Positions 27,963 through 36,081 of a stretch of 64,000 bases of DNA are shown in pieces. The translations under genes were made by a program, and so were the position numbers. Source of the stretch: GCA-2728135 sp002728135 (lineage in GTDB: Bacteria; Pseudomonadota; Alphaproteobacteria; UBA828). Location of the stretch: assembly GCA_963997635.1 (NCBI GenBank), contig CAXEND010000012.1, forward strand, positions 1 to 64,000. Direction: 5' to 3'. Within the stretch, counting starts at the first letter, position 1, and the number at the start of each line of letters is the position of its first letter. The notes under the pieces were generated by a model. That model was not told where the DNA came from and searched no databases. It worked only from the letters and a program-made list of their open reading frames with translations.

Positions 27963-28838
27963 ATGATTTGGGAATTATTCTCTATAGTAGCCCCAGTATT
28001 TGTTTGTGCTGGAATAGGTTATTCTTGGTCTAGACTTGGATTTGCATACGACATAAAACTTATTACACAACTTGTGAGTTATATAGGTGCACCCTGTTTA
28101 ATTTTCACAACTTTAGTTAATGTTCAAGGTCTTACAGAACAAATTGGGTTTATGGCTCTAGCATCATTAGCAGCAATAACCGCTTGCTTTATCATCGGTG
28201 GTGTAATTCTGAAAATAATGCGACTTCCAATTCGAACTTACCTTGCTCCAATTGTTTTTCCAAATTCTGGGAATATGGGGTTACCCCTTTGCCTTTTTGC
28301 ATTTGGAGAAACTGGATTAGCTTTGGGGATAGGGTTCTTTGCTATTTCTGCAACTATACAACTTGTATTCGGACAATGGTTATTCTCTGGTTTACCTACA
28401 CCCATTCCACTTCTAAAAGCACCGATACCCTATGCTGTAATCGCTGGTGCAATATTTATGACCATTGAGATAGAACCCCCTCATTTTATATTAAATACTA
28501 CTGATTTACTCGGAAACTTCACTATTCCACTAATGATGCTTACTCTTGGAGTATCATTAGCCAGAATGCGCATCACAAAAATAAAACGTACATTATCGCT
28601 TGCAATCTTACGCCTTTTATTAGGTGCTTTAGTAGGTTTTGGAATTGCAGAAGCTTTCAATTTTGAAGGAATAGAAAGAAGTGTATTAATTATACAATCG
28701 ATGATGCCAGTTGCAGTCTTCAATTATTTGTTTGCACAGTATTATGAAAGGGATCCAGAAGAGGTAGCAAGCTTAGTAGTTCTATCGTCAGCAATTGGGT
28801 TTACACTTCTTCCTCTTATTGTATTTTTGGCAAAATAA
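27963..28838 (+). CDS. AEC family (auxin efflux carrier-like) permease
   Basis: A polytopic membrane protein with about ten hydrophobic segments over 291 residues, of the AEC/BASS-like superfamily. The conserved 'FPNSGNMGLPLCLFAFG' crossover segment and the C-terminal 'QSMMPVAVFNYLFAQYYERDPEEVASLVVLSS' region identify the family, whose known members export or import small organic acids such as malate or malonate. The substrate here is unknown. It starts 35 bases after the CNNM gene and may share its transcript. Confidence 0.9.
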   Translation: MIWELFSIVAPVFVCAGIGYSWSRLGFAYDIKLITQLVSYIGAPCLIFTTLVNVQGLTEQIGFMALASLAAITACFIIGGVILKIMRLPIRTYLAPIVFPNSGNMGLPLCLFAFGETGLALGIGFFAISATIQLVFGQWLFSGLPTPIPLLKAPIPYAVIAGAIFMTIEIEPPHFILNTTDLLGNFTIPLMMLTLGVSLARMRITKIKRTLSLAILRLLLGALVGFGIAEAFNFEGIERSVLIIQSMMPVAVFNYLFAQYYERDPEEVASLVVLSSAIGFTLLPLIVFLAK

Positions 28839-28888
28839 TATAATTAAGTGAGTATTTTACAGCTAAATAAAATATAGTAGGCTAAAGC

Positions 28889-29449
28889 ATGACGTTATCT
28901 CAACCAGATTCAAGAGAACACTTACATACTAGAACCATAGAGTCATCTGGCTTCAAACGATCAGATGGCATGTGGGATATTGAAGCCACACTTAAGGATA
29001 CAAAACCGTATGAAGTCCCTAATGAGTGGAGAGGACCCCTTGAACCAGGAAACCCAATCCATCACATGCAAGTAAGATTAACCATTGATGATGATTTTGT
29101 TGTCCAAAAAGTTGAAGTTTCTATGGTTGACACACCATTCAAAATTTGCGGCGAAGTCGGACCCGCCTTTCAAGGTTTAGTTGGTGTTAGTATCAGTTCA
29201 GGATGGAACAAAGCTGTCCAAAGAACTGCTGGTGGAGTATCTGGATGTACTCATATTATTGAATTAATGCGAATTATAGGAACCGTTGCATATCAAACAC
29301 TCTATCCTTTAGTTAGAATGGAAAAAGAGTCATCACAACAAAGTAGCCGTCCTTCAATTATTGGAACATGCAGAGCATTTGCTGCTGACAGCCCAGTAAC
29401 GAAAAGAATTTATCCAGATTGGTACGAAGAATCACAAAAAATTTTATAA
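28889..29449 (+). CDS. DUF2889 family protein
   Basis: A 186-residue soluble protein matching DUF2889, a family of unknown function in proteobacteria. Typical segments are 'FKRSDGMWDIEATLKDTKPY', 'NPIHHMQVRLTID', a 'GVSGCTHIIELM' motif containing a Cys-Thr-His, and 'AYQTLYPL' near the end. The central Cys-Thr-His could be a metal or catalytic site, which is only a guess. Separated by 50 bases from the AEC permease and convergent with bolA 9 bases away. Confidence 0.87.
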   Translation: MTLSQPDSREHLHTRTIESSGFKRSDGMWDIEATLKDTKPYEVPNEWRGPLEPGNPIHHMQVRLTIDDDFVVQKVEVSMVDTPFKICGEVGPAFQGLVGVSISSGWNKAVQRTAGGVSGCTHIIELMRIIGTVAYQTLYPLVRMEKESSQQSSRPSIIGTCRAFAADSPVTKRIYPDWYEESQKIL

Positions 29450-29458
29450 GAAAATTAT

Positions 29459-29725
29459 TTAATCTGGGGGTTCATGTGCTGATATAGATAACGCGTGTAT
29501 TTTATTATCCATTTCTTCTTTTAAAACTCTAAAAACTATGCGTTGACTCTCAACTCTTGACTTGCCTCTAAATACCTCAGCAACAATATCAATGTGAAAA
29601 TGAGTTTCGCCTTCAGGTTTTGCTCCAACATGACCAATGTGGAGATTAGAATCATCCCTTATTGAAAGTGATAATGGTTCCAATTGTTCAATAATTTTTT
29701 TTTTAATTATATCTTTAATTTTCAA
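29459..29725 (-). CDS. BolA family protein
   Basis: Small BolA/IbaG-fold protein of 88 residues, with 'IGHVGAKPEGETHFHIDIVAEVFRGKSRVESQRIVF' giving the conserved HFH and SRVxxQR motifs. BolA proteins pair with monothiol glutaredoxins to sense or carry Fe-S clusters. The frame starts at TTG 29725, with no good Shine-Dalgarno and no ATG in frame nearby, so the start is uncertain. Divergent from the J-domain gene, which is its usual neighbour in alphaproteobacteria. Confidence 0.91.
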   Translation of the reverse strand: MKIKDIIKKKIIEQLEPLSLSIRDDSNLHIGHVGAKPEGETHFHIDIVAEVFRGKSRVESQRIVFRVLKEEMDNKIHALSISAHEPPD

Positions 29726-29769
29726 TATTAAAATCCATATCGGTTAATTCTTGATAGCAACTTGTCTAT

Positions 29770-30381
29770 ATGATCAACACAAGGCATATTCAGTCAATGA
29801 TGTTTTCAACTCAAAATAATACACCGTTTGATGCTAGTGGGAATAATATATTATGTGAATTCCCAACATGCACGCTCAAAGGAGAATATAAGGCTCCCTA
29901 CTCACCCCAGGCCCTAAGAAAATGGAGGTGGTTTTGCCTCAATCATGTCCGTGAATATAACAAAGCATGGAATTATTTCTCCGGATGGTCAGAAGCAGAA
30001 ATTGAGGCTTGGCAACGAGAAGATTTAACTGGGCATAGACCAACATGGCCTCTTGGCAAAGGGACAAATAATATCAATATAACCGATAATTTAAAATCAC
30101 ATTTTAAGAATTTTGCTGATGACTGGTTCAATCACCAAGACTCAACAAAGAAAGAAAAAACTTCAAAAGAATACTTAACCCTCTCACAAAATACTGAATA
30201 TTCAAAAGCTATTGGCCTATTTCAATTAGACACCCCACTTACTGCAAATGAAATTAAGAAAAAATATAAATTTTTGGTAAAAAAACACCATCCAGATACT
30301 AATGGAGGATCCAAAGAGTCAGAAGAGTTGTTAAAAGCGATAAATCAAGCATATAAGTATTTGTTAAAATTAGTAGTGTAA
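29770..30381 (+). CDS. J-domain (DnaJ-like) protein with N-terminal Cys motif
   Basis: A 203-residue protein with the J-domain at its C-terminus (about 145-203; HPD at 174-176), the reverse of classic DnaJ. The N-terminal part has C29, C34, C56 and H59 in 'CEFPTCTLKGEY' and 'FCLNHVREYNKAWNYF', a likely zinc-binding site typical of this alphaproteobacterial subfamily. It should stimulate an Hsp70; the client is unknown. It lies directly upstream of cobS and cobT, as in many alphaproteobacteria, but a role in the cobaltochelatase is unproven. Confidence 0.9.
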   Translation: MINTRHIQSMMFSTQNNTPFDASGNNILCEFPTCTLKGEYKAPYSPQALRKWRWFCLNHVREYNKAWNYFSGWSEAEIEAWQREDLTGHRPTWPLGKGTNNINITDNLKSHFKNFADDWFNHQDSTKKEKTSKEYLTLSQNTEYSKAIGLFQLDTPLTANEIKKKYKFLVKKHHPDTNGGSKESEELLKAINQAYKYLLKLVV

Positions 30382-30444
30382 AAAAATACTATTATATTTA
30401 TTTTAGTAACCACATTTATATAAAAAACACACAAGGAATTATTG

Positions 30445-31452
30445 ATGGTTTCCGATAATAAAGCCCATGAGCAAAACTCACTGAAACAAAAACAACCTGA
30501 TGATCAAATATCTGTTCGTAAAACCTTTGGTATTGATACAGATATGGAAGTTCCAGCTTTTAAAAAACCTCTAGAACATACACCTAAAATTGATACCGCT
30601 TATCAGTTTGATAAGGATACTACTTTAGCAATACTTGCAGGATTTTCACATAATAGAAGAGTTATGATCCAAGGATATCACGGAACTGGGAAATCAACAC
30701 ATATTGAGCAGATAGCGGCACGTTTAAATTGGCCATGTATTAGGGTTAATCTAGATAGTCATATAAGTCGCATAGACTTAGTAGGTAAAGATGCAATTGT
30801 AATAAGAGATGGTCTGCAAATTACAGAATTTAGAGAGGGAATACTACCTTGGGCATTACAAAACCCCGTTGCACTAGTTTTTGATGAATATGATGCAGGG
30901 CGTCCAGATGTAATGTTTGTTATTCAACGCATTCTTGAAGTGGATGGGAAAATGACATTATTAGATCAAAACAAGGTCATCCACCCGCATCCTGGATTTC
31001 GGATATTCTCGACAGCAAATACTGTTGGACTCGGTGACACAACAGGTCTCTATCACGGAACACAGCAAATTAACCAAGGACAAATGGATCGCTGGAGCTT
31101 AGTTGCAACACTTAACTACCTACCTCATGAAAAAGAGGTAGATATAATTACTGCAAAAGTCCCATCTTTTAACAATGAAGAAGGCAGAAAAAAAGTTTCT
31201 TCAATGGTAAAAGTCGCTGACCTAACCCGATCTGGCTTTATGGCTGGCGATATATCCACAGTAATGTCTCCACGAACTGTTATAAATTGGGCAGAGAACA
31301 CAAATATTTTTAAAGATTTAGGCTATGCTTTCACTGTTACATTTTTGAATAAATGTGATGAAACAGAAAGGCCTGCAGTTGCTGAATATTTTCAAAGATG
31401 TATAGGCACTGAATTGCAAAACTCAGTTGTTCCCAATATTAATAAGGATTAA
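30445..31452 (+). CDS. cobS: aerobic cobaltochelatase subunit CobS
   Basis: AAA+ ATPase of the CobNST complex, which inserts Co2+ into hydrogenobyrinic acid a,c-diamide in aerobic B12 synthesis. Walker A 'GYHGTGKST' is at residues 77-85 and Walker B 'LVFDEYDAGRPD' follows. 335 residues. The start is ATG 30445 with AAGGA seven bases upstream; a TTG directly before it is ignored. Its stop overlaps the cobT start by one base (TAATG). No cobN is present in this window. Confidence 0.95.
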   Translation: MVSDNKAHEQNSLKQKQPDDQISVRKTFGIDTDMEVPAFKKPLEHTPKIDTAYQFDKDTTLAILAGFSHNRRVMIQGYHGTGKSTHIEQIAARLNWPCIRVNLDSHISRIDLVGKDAIVIRDGLQITEFREGILPWALQNPVALVFDEYDAGRPDVMFVIQRILEVDGKMTLLDQNKVIHPHPGFRIFSTANTVGLGDTTGLYHGTQQINQGQMDRWSLVATLNYLPHEKEVDIITAKVPSFNNEEGRKKVSSMVKVADLTRSGFMAGDISTVMSPRTVINWAENTNIFKDLGYAFTVTFLNKCDETERPAVAEYFQRCIGTELQNSVVPNINKD

Positions 31453-33296
31453 TGTATATAGTGCATAATGAGGATTCAAAGTCAGATGTTTTTCAACGAG
31501 CACTTTGCTCTGCAATACGTGCTATCGCAAGAAAAAATTCAGACGAGATTAATATAAGCTTTGGTTCTGATATCCCCAAACTTGTAGGTAACGAGATTCA
31601 ATTACCATACCCTTCTCATGATTTAGATTCTGACGATGTTTCAAAAGTCAGAGGTGCTGCAGATTCTCTTGCTTTGCGCCTCCGATATCACGATGAAGAT
31701 GCACATTCAAAATCCATGCCCCGAGGAAGAAAAGCTAGACAAATCTTTGATGTGGTTGAGCAGGTTCGTATAGAAGCACATGGCAGCGAACAAATGCCAG
31801 GTCTGGCTGATAACCTTGAATCTGCTCTAACTGAAAAATGCAGAATGCGGGGTTATCAAGACATATCATCCCCTGAGGAAATACCAATGGCAGAAGCTAT
31901 TGGCTTATTGATGCGAGAAAAGTTAATTAATCGTGAACTACCAAAAAATGCACAAAATGTCGCTGATCTTTGGCGACCATGGTTTGAGACACAACTTATA
32001 GATCGTTTAGAAGATTTGCTAAATAATACTTCAAATCAAACGGCCTTTGCTAAAATTTTAAACGAGCTAATTTCGGATTTAGACTTAAATGACGAAGATT
32101 TTGAAGATCCTAATGATGCAGACCCACAGTCGGAGGCAGATGCAGAACAGGAAGAAAATAATGACGATGGAGCAACACAAGATGGAGAACAAATAGAAGG
32201 AGAAACTGCTGAAGATTCTGACTCTGCAACATCAGATGAAACAGATATTTCAGAAATGATGGATGCTGACCCAGAAATTTCTCCATCCGATGGAGAACAA
32301 GATGCAGATGATTCTGGTAATCAGCCATATCTAGGAAACAAAGATAGCAATACTGTATTAGAAAATTATAAATCATATAGTATTGAATTTGACGAGATTA
32401 TACATGCTGCAGATCTCTGTGATGTAGATGAGTTAAATCGACTTCGCCAACAGTTAGATCAACAACTTTCGCATATGCAGAGTATAATTTCCAAGTTAGC
32501 AAATAGGCTCCAGAGAAAATTAATGGCTAGACAGGTCAGGTCTTGGCAATTTGACCTTGATGATGGACTTCTTGATACTGGACGACTATCTCGTGTAGTC
32601 ACAAATCCACTACACCCTTTATCCTACAAGCAAGAAAAAGAAACTAAATTTCGGGATACAGTCGTTACACTTTTAATAGACAATTCTGGTTCTATGAGGG
32701 GACGACCAATATTAGTTGCAGCTATGAGTGCAGATATCTTGGCCCGAACTTTAGAGAGATGTGGTGTAAAAGTTGAGATTCTTGGTTTTACCACCAGAGC
32801 ATGGAAAGGTGGGCAAAGTCGTGAGCGCTGGCTAGTTGACGGACGACCTAATAATCCTGGCCGTCTCAATGATTTAAGACATATTGTTTATAAATCAGGT
32901 GATGAACCCTGGAGGCGAGCACGTAAGAATCTTGGATTGATGCAGAAAGAGGGGCTTCTGAAAGAGAATATCGATGGAGAAGCTCTCTTATGGGCACATA
33001 GCCGCCTACTTCAACGTCATGAAGAAAGACGTATTTTGATGGTAATTTCAGATGGAGCACCTGTTGATGACAGCACTTTGTCTGTCAATGCAAGGAATTA
33101 TCTCGAACAACACCTTAGAGACGTGATAAAAAATCTGGAAACAAACTCACCCGTGGAACTTCTCGCTATTGGCATTGGTCATGACGTTACGCGATATTAT
33201 CGTAAAGCTGTAACTTTGACTGATGCAGAACAACTAGGGGGAACCATGACAGAAAAGCTTGCAGAACTTTTTGATGAAGAATTAATTAATGCTTAG
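31452..33296 (+). CDS. cobT: aerobic cobaltochelatase subunit CobT
   Basis: Partner of CobS in the cobalt chelatase, related to BchD/ChlD. It has an N-terminal helical domain, a long acidic Asp/Glu-rich stretch (about residues 213-300), and a C-terminal von Willebrand A domain with the MIDAS motif DNSGS at 410-414. The domain ends with 'ISDGAPVDDSTLS'. 614 residues, full length. Translationally coupled to cobS through an ATG that overlaps the cobS stop. Convergent with upp. Confidence 0.95.
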   Translation: MYIVHNEDSKSDVFQRALCSAIRAIARKNSDEINISFGSDIPKLVGNEIQLPYPSHDLDSDDVSKVRGAADSLALRLRYHDEDAHSKSMPRGRKARQIFDVVEQVRIEAHGSEQMPGLADNLESALTEKCRMRGYQDISSPEEIPMAEAIGLLMREKLINRELPKNAQNVADLWRPWFETQLIDRLEDLLNNTSNQTAFAKILNELISDLDLNDEDFEDPNDADPQSEADAEQEENNDDGATQDGEQIEGETAEDSDSATSDETDISEMMDADPEISPSDGEQDADDSGNQPYLGNKDSNTVLENYKSYSIEFDEIIHAADLCDVDELNRLRQQLDQQLSHMQSIISKLANRLQRKLMARQVRSWQFDLDDGLLDTGRLSRVVTNPLHPLSYKQEKETKFRDTVVTLLIDNSGSMRGRPILVAAMSADILARTLERCGVKVEILGFTTRAWKGGQSRERWLVDGRPNNPGRLNDLRHIVYKSGDEPWRRARKNLGLMQKEGLLKENIDGEALLWAHSRLLQRHEERRILMVISDGAPVDDSTLSVNARNYLEQHLRDVIKNLETNSPVELLAIGIGHDVTRYYRKAVTLTDAEQLGGTMTEKLAELFDEELINA

Positions 33297-33298
33297 GA

Positions 33299-33324
33299 AT
33301 TATTAAAATTTAAAAATTAATAAT
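33299..33324. terminator. possible AT-only bidirectional hairpin between cobT and upp
   Basis: Perfect 8-bp inverted repeat (attattaa / ttaataat) with a 10-base loop, immediately after the cobT stop and 28 bases before the upp stop. All stem pairs are A-T, so it would be weak. Position between convergent genes favours a terminator; stability does not. Confidence 0.25.
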
Positions 33325-33351
33325 GTAGAAAAAATACTAAATAAAAAAACC

Positions 33352-34002
33352 TTATAAGGTACCAAACAATCTATCTCCAGCATCTCCCAATCCAGGGACA
33401 ATATAAGCTTTATCATTTAGTTTTTCATCTAAAGCCGCAGCCCAAACCTGAACATTAGAATGACGCTTATTAAATGCATCCATACCTTCTGGGGCTGCAA
33501 CCATAGCCATAAATTTAATTCGTTCATCAGGTATATTGTATTTGTTTAGCATGTCTACAGCATATGAAGCGGAATATCCTGTAGCCAACATTGGATCAAC
33601 TAGAATAAATACACGATCTTTATTCTCTGGTAATCTAACATAATACTCAACTGGTCTTTGGGTGTTAGGATCACGATAAAGACCGATATGACCAATTGGT
33701 GCAGTTGGTAATAATTCCTCAAGACCCTCTGCCATACCAAGCCCTGCTCTTAATATTGGTACAATTGCAGGTTTTTTACCTTTTAGAACAGGTGCAATGG
33801 TTTTGGCGACTGGTGTCTGGACTGTATGCTCTGCCATTTCAAGTTCACGGGTTATCTCATAACCAATGAGCAAAGCAATCTCTCGCAATAAAGCCCTAAA
33901 TGTACTAGTTGGGGTAGATTCATTACGAAGATGAGATAATTTATGAAGAACTAATGGATGATTCACGATATGTAAATTTTGTATATCTCTATTCCCAATC
34001 AT
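33352..34002 (-). CDS. upp: uracil phosphoribosyltransferase
   Basis: Pyrimidine salvage enzyme making UMP from uracil and PRPP. The PRPP loop appears as 'ILVDPMLATGYSASYAVDML' and the uracil-binding C-terminus as 'VPGLGDAGDRLFGT'. Also conserved are 'LRNESTPTSTFRALLREI' and 'VPILRAGLGMAEGL'. 216 residues. ATG start. It follows the YhhQ-type transporter gene by 13 bases on the same strand, so the two are probably one salvage transcript. Confidence 0.97.
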   Translation of the reverse strand: MIGNRDIQNLHIVNHPLVLHKLSHLRNESTPTSTFRALLREIALLIGYEITRELEMAEHTVQTPVAKTIAPVLKGKKPAIVPILRAGLGMAEGLEELLPTAPIGHIGLYRDPNTQRPVEYYVRLPENKDRVFILVDPMLATGYSASYAVDMLNKYNIPDERIKFMAMVAAPEGMDAFNKRHSNVQVWAAALDEKLNDKAYIVPGLGDAGDRLFGTL

Positions 34003-34015
34003 TATTATTTTCTCA

Positions 34016-34564
34016 CTATTTTTGATTCAATCTTTCAATAAATATTCCTAGACAAAACCTATACGGTATTAACATAATTAGTGCCATTCCTATTTTTACA
34101 CCAAAATCTCCTAACGCCCAGCTTATCCAAGGAAGACCAGAACCTGCAAAAGCCGCAATAAAAAAAATTGCTGTATCAGTTGCCGATGCAAGTATTGATG
34201 AAATCAATGGTGCACGCCACCATGTCATTTGACGTAATCTATTAAAAATCCATATATCGAATAATTGTGCAAGTATAAAAGCCAACCCTGATGCCAAGGC
34301 GATACGAAGAGAATTAAAAAGACTTAGATCTGCTTCCAAAGACAACAAAATCGATAAACCTATTCCACACGGAAGCCCTATCAATGCTACAGTTCTTGCT
34401 TGGCTCATGCCAATTAATCTATTAGTTAAATCAGCAACAAGAAAAACAGCAGGATATGTAAAGGCACCCCATGTCACCCAATCATTTATAGGATATTGCA
34501 CAAGTACATTTGAGGCAGCGATGACAATCACCATCGCCGATATTGGAATAGCAAGAGCTATCAA
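34016..34564 (-). CDS. queuosine precursor transporter (YhhQ/VUT family)
   Basis: An inner-membrane protein with about five or six hydrophobic helices in 182 residues, of the family that imports queuosine precursors (preQ0/preQ1). 'ASNVLVQYPI', 'TYPAVFLVADLTNRLIG' and 'LAQLFDIWIFNRLRQMTWWRAPLISS' are typical. The start is TTG 34564, supported by AGGGG seven bases upstream. It sits just upstream of upp, a common alphaproteobacterial pair of base-salvage genes. Confidence 0.9.
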   Translation of the reverse strand: MIALAIPISAMVIVIAASNVLVQYPINDWVTWGAFTYPAVFLVADLTNRLIGMSQARTVALIGLPCGIGLSILLSLEADLSLFNSLRIALASGLAFILAQLFDIWIFNRLRQMTWWRAPLISSILASATDTAIFFIAAFAGSGLPWISWALGDFGVKIGMALIMLIPYRFCLGIFIERLNQK

Positions 34565-34684
34565 GAAGGATCCCCTAGAATCTGGAGTTCTTATAAGTTC
34601 AATAAAAGAAAAAGATAATTACATACTAAAGTATAAATTAAACTCAACTAGTTTGCGTTAAGGTTAACAATACTTTGGTATCAC

Positions 34685-34972
34685 TTAAGATACAGACCTT
34701 GCTTTTAAAACTCTACGTTTAATTCGTAAAGCATCATCTGTTAACTTCTTATTAGGCATACCTAATAAGAAGGCATCTAAACCACCCCTGCGCTCAACTG
34801 TTCTAAGAGTGCTTGTAGTTATTCTAAGCCTAACCCCCCGACCCAAAGCATCACTTAATAATGTTTTCGTTTGTAAGTTCGGTAAAAAACGACGGCGAGT
34901 TTTATTATGTGCATGGGATACATTATTCCCAGTCATAACACCCTTTCCAGTTAATTGGCATCGGCGAGCCAT
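34685..34972 (-). CDS. rpmB: 50S ribosomal protein L28
   Basis: Ribosomal protein of the large subunit, with the hallmark N-terminus 'MARRCQLTGKGVMTGNNVSHA' region followed by the basic 'NKTRRRFLPNLQ'. 95 residues, including the C-terminal extension usual in alphaproteobacteria. ATG start. It has a well-formed candidate promoter 47-75 bases upstream and appears to be a single-gene unit. Confidence 0.97.
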   Translation of the reverse strand: MARRCQLTGKGVMTGNNVSHAHNKTRRRFLPNLQTKTLLSDALGRGVRLRITTSTLRTVERRGGLDAFLLGMPNKKLTDDALRIKRRVLKARSVS

Positions 34973-35018
34973 CTCAATTAAATCCTCATTAAATTATAAT
35001 TAGTGTAACAAAAAGAGT

Positions 35019-35047
35019 TGTTTACGGTAGCTTGACTGAATCGTCAA
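35019..35047 (-). promoter_or_regulatory. candidate rpmB promoter
   Basis: Leftward -35 TTGACG (35042-35047), 17-base spacer, and -10 TAAACA (35019-35024), giving a predicted 5' leader of about 40 nt for rpmB. The -35 overlaps one arm of a small perfect inverted repeat (cttgac / gtcaag at 35031-35036 and 35043-35048). Confidence 0.45.
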
Positions 35048-35063
35048 GTCCTGAGTTATTTTG

Positions 35064-36068
35064 TTAATCATCAGCCAAAAAAGCATTGAGTAAATGTCTT
35101 GCAGCAACTCCAGGAGCAACAAGACCATTTATGACGTCTGACTCAAGTTTCTGAGCTAGTTTTTTAGCTGATTGCGACTCTCTTAAACGCCCAACTAAAG
35201 TTTCCTGTACTTCCGCCCACATCCAAGAGGAAGCTTGTGAACCACGCTTTCTGGCAAGACCTCCACTCGTATTCAATTTAGAATGAAATAATTGCATTAT
35301 TTTCCAAGCTTCTTCTATCCCCTCACTATTTAGAGCGGAACAAGGAATAACTTTGGGGACCCAATCGTCAGATTCATTTCTTAGAAAGGATAGTGCCGAT
35401 CTAAAATCTTGCGCTGTACGTTGTGCAGAATGTTTCAGATCACCATCTGACTTAGTGACAATAATAAGGTCAGCAAGCTCCATTACGCCCCTTTTAATTC
35501 CTTGCAAATCATCTCCACCACCAGGTTGGACAAGCAAAACAAACATATCAACCATATCCGCAACAGCATATTCGGATTGCCCCACACCAACAGTCTCAAC
35601 AATCACGACATCATATCCCGCCGATTCACATAAAAGTATAGTTTCTCTTGTACGCCTAGCGACACCTCCTAATGTTAGTCCTGCTGGTGAGGATCTAATA
35701 AAAGCATTTTCTAATTGTGCTAATTTAGGCATCCTAGTCTTATCACCAAGAATTGAACCACCAGACCTTTTGCTGGAAGGGTCTATAGTCAAGACAGCAA
35801 TTTTTAGATTTTTGTTACTTAAATAAAGACCAAATGACTCAATAAATGTAGATTTTCCAACACCCGGCGGGCCAGATATTCCAATACGAATAGCCCCACC
35901 GGTTCGGGGCATTATGCGAGACAGTAAATTTTCAGCTAGATCCCGATGATCAAAACGCGAAGACTCAATTAAAGTTATAGACCTTGCCAAAGATCTCCTG
36001 TTTCCACTGAGAAGTGATTCTATATCCAAGGAATAAATATCATCCTCATTACTATATTGAGTCTCCAT
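35064..36068 (-). CDS. meaB: methylmalonyl-CoA mutase-associated GTPase MeaB
   Basis: G3E-family P-loop GTPase that loads, protects and reactivates the B12 cofactor of methylmalonyl-CoA mutase. Walker A 'GPPGVGKS' is at residues 66-73, with 'TIDPSSKRSGGSILGDKTRM', 'VETVGVGQSEYAVADM' and 'IVTKSDGD' (N/TKxD guanine motif) downstream. 334 residues, full length, with the C-terminal dimerisation helices. It begins 13 bases after the mutase stop on the same strand, so it is co-transcribed with its client. Confidence 0.96.
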   Translation of the reverse strand: METQYSNEDDIYSLDIESLLSGNRRSLARSITLIESSRFDHRDLAENLLSRIMPRTGGAIRIGISGPPGVGKSTFIESFGLYLSNKNLKIAVLTIDPSSKRSGGSILGDKTRMPKLAQLENAFIRSSPAGLTLGGVARRTRETILLCESAGYDVVIVETVGVGQSEYAVADMVDMFVLLVQPGGGDDLQGIKRGVMELADLIIVTKSDGDLKHSAQRTAQDFRSALSFLRNESDDWVPKVIPCSALNSEGIEEAWKIMQLFHSKLNTSGGLARKRGSQASSWMWAEVQETLVGRLRESQSAKKLAQKLESDVINGLVAPGVAARHLLNAFLADD

Positions 36069-36081
36069 AACTTTGACCTAA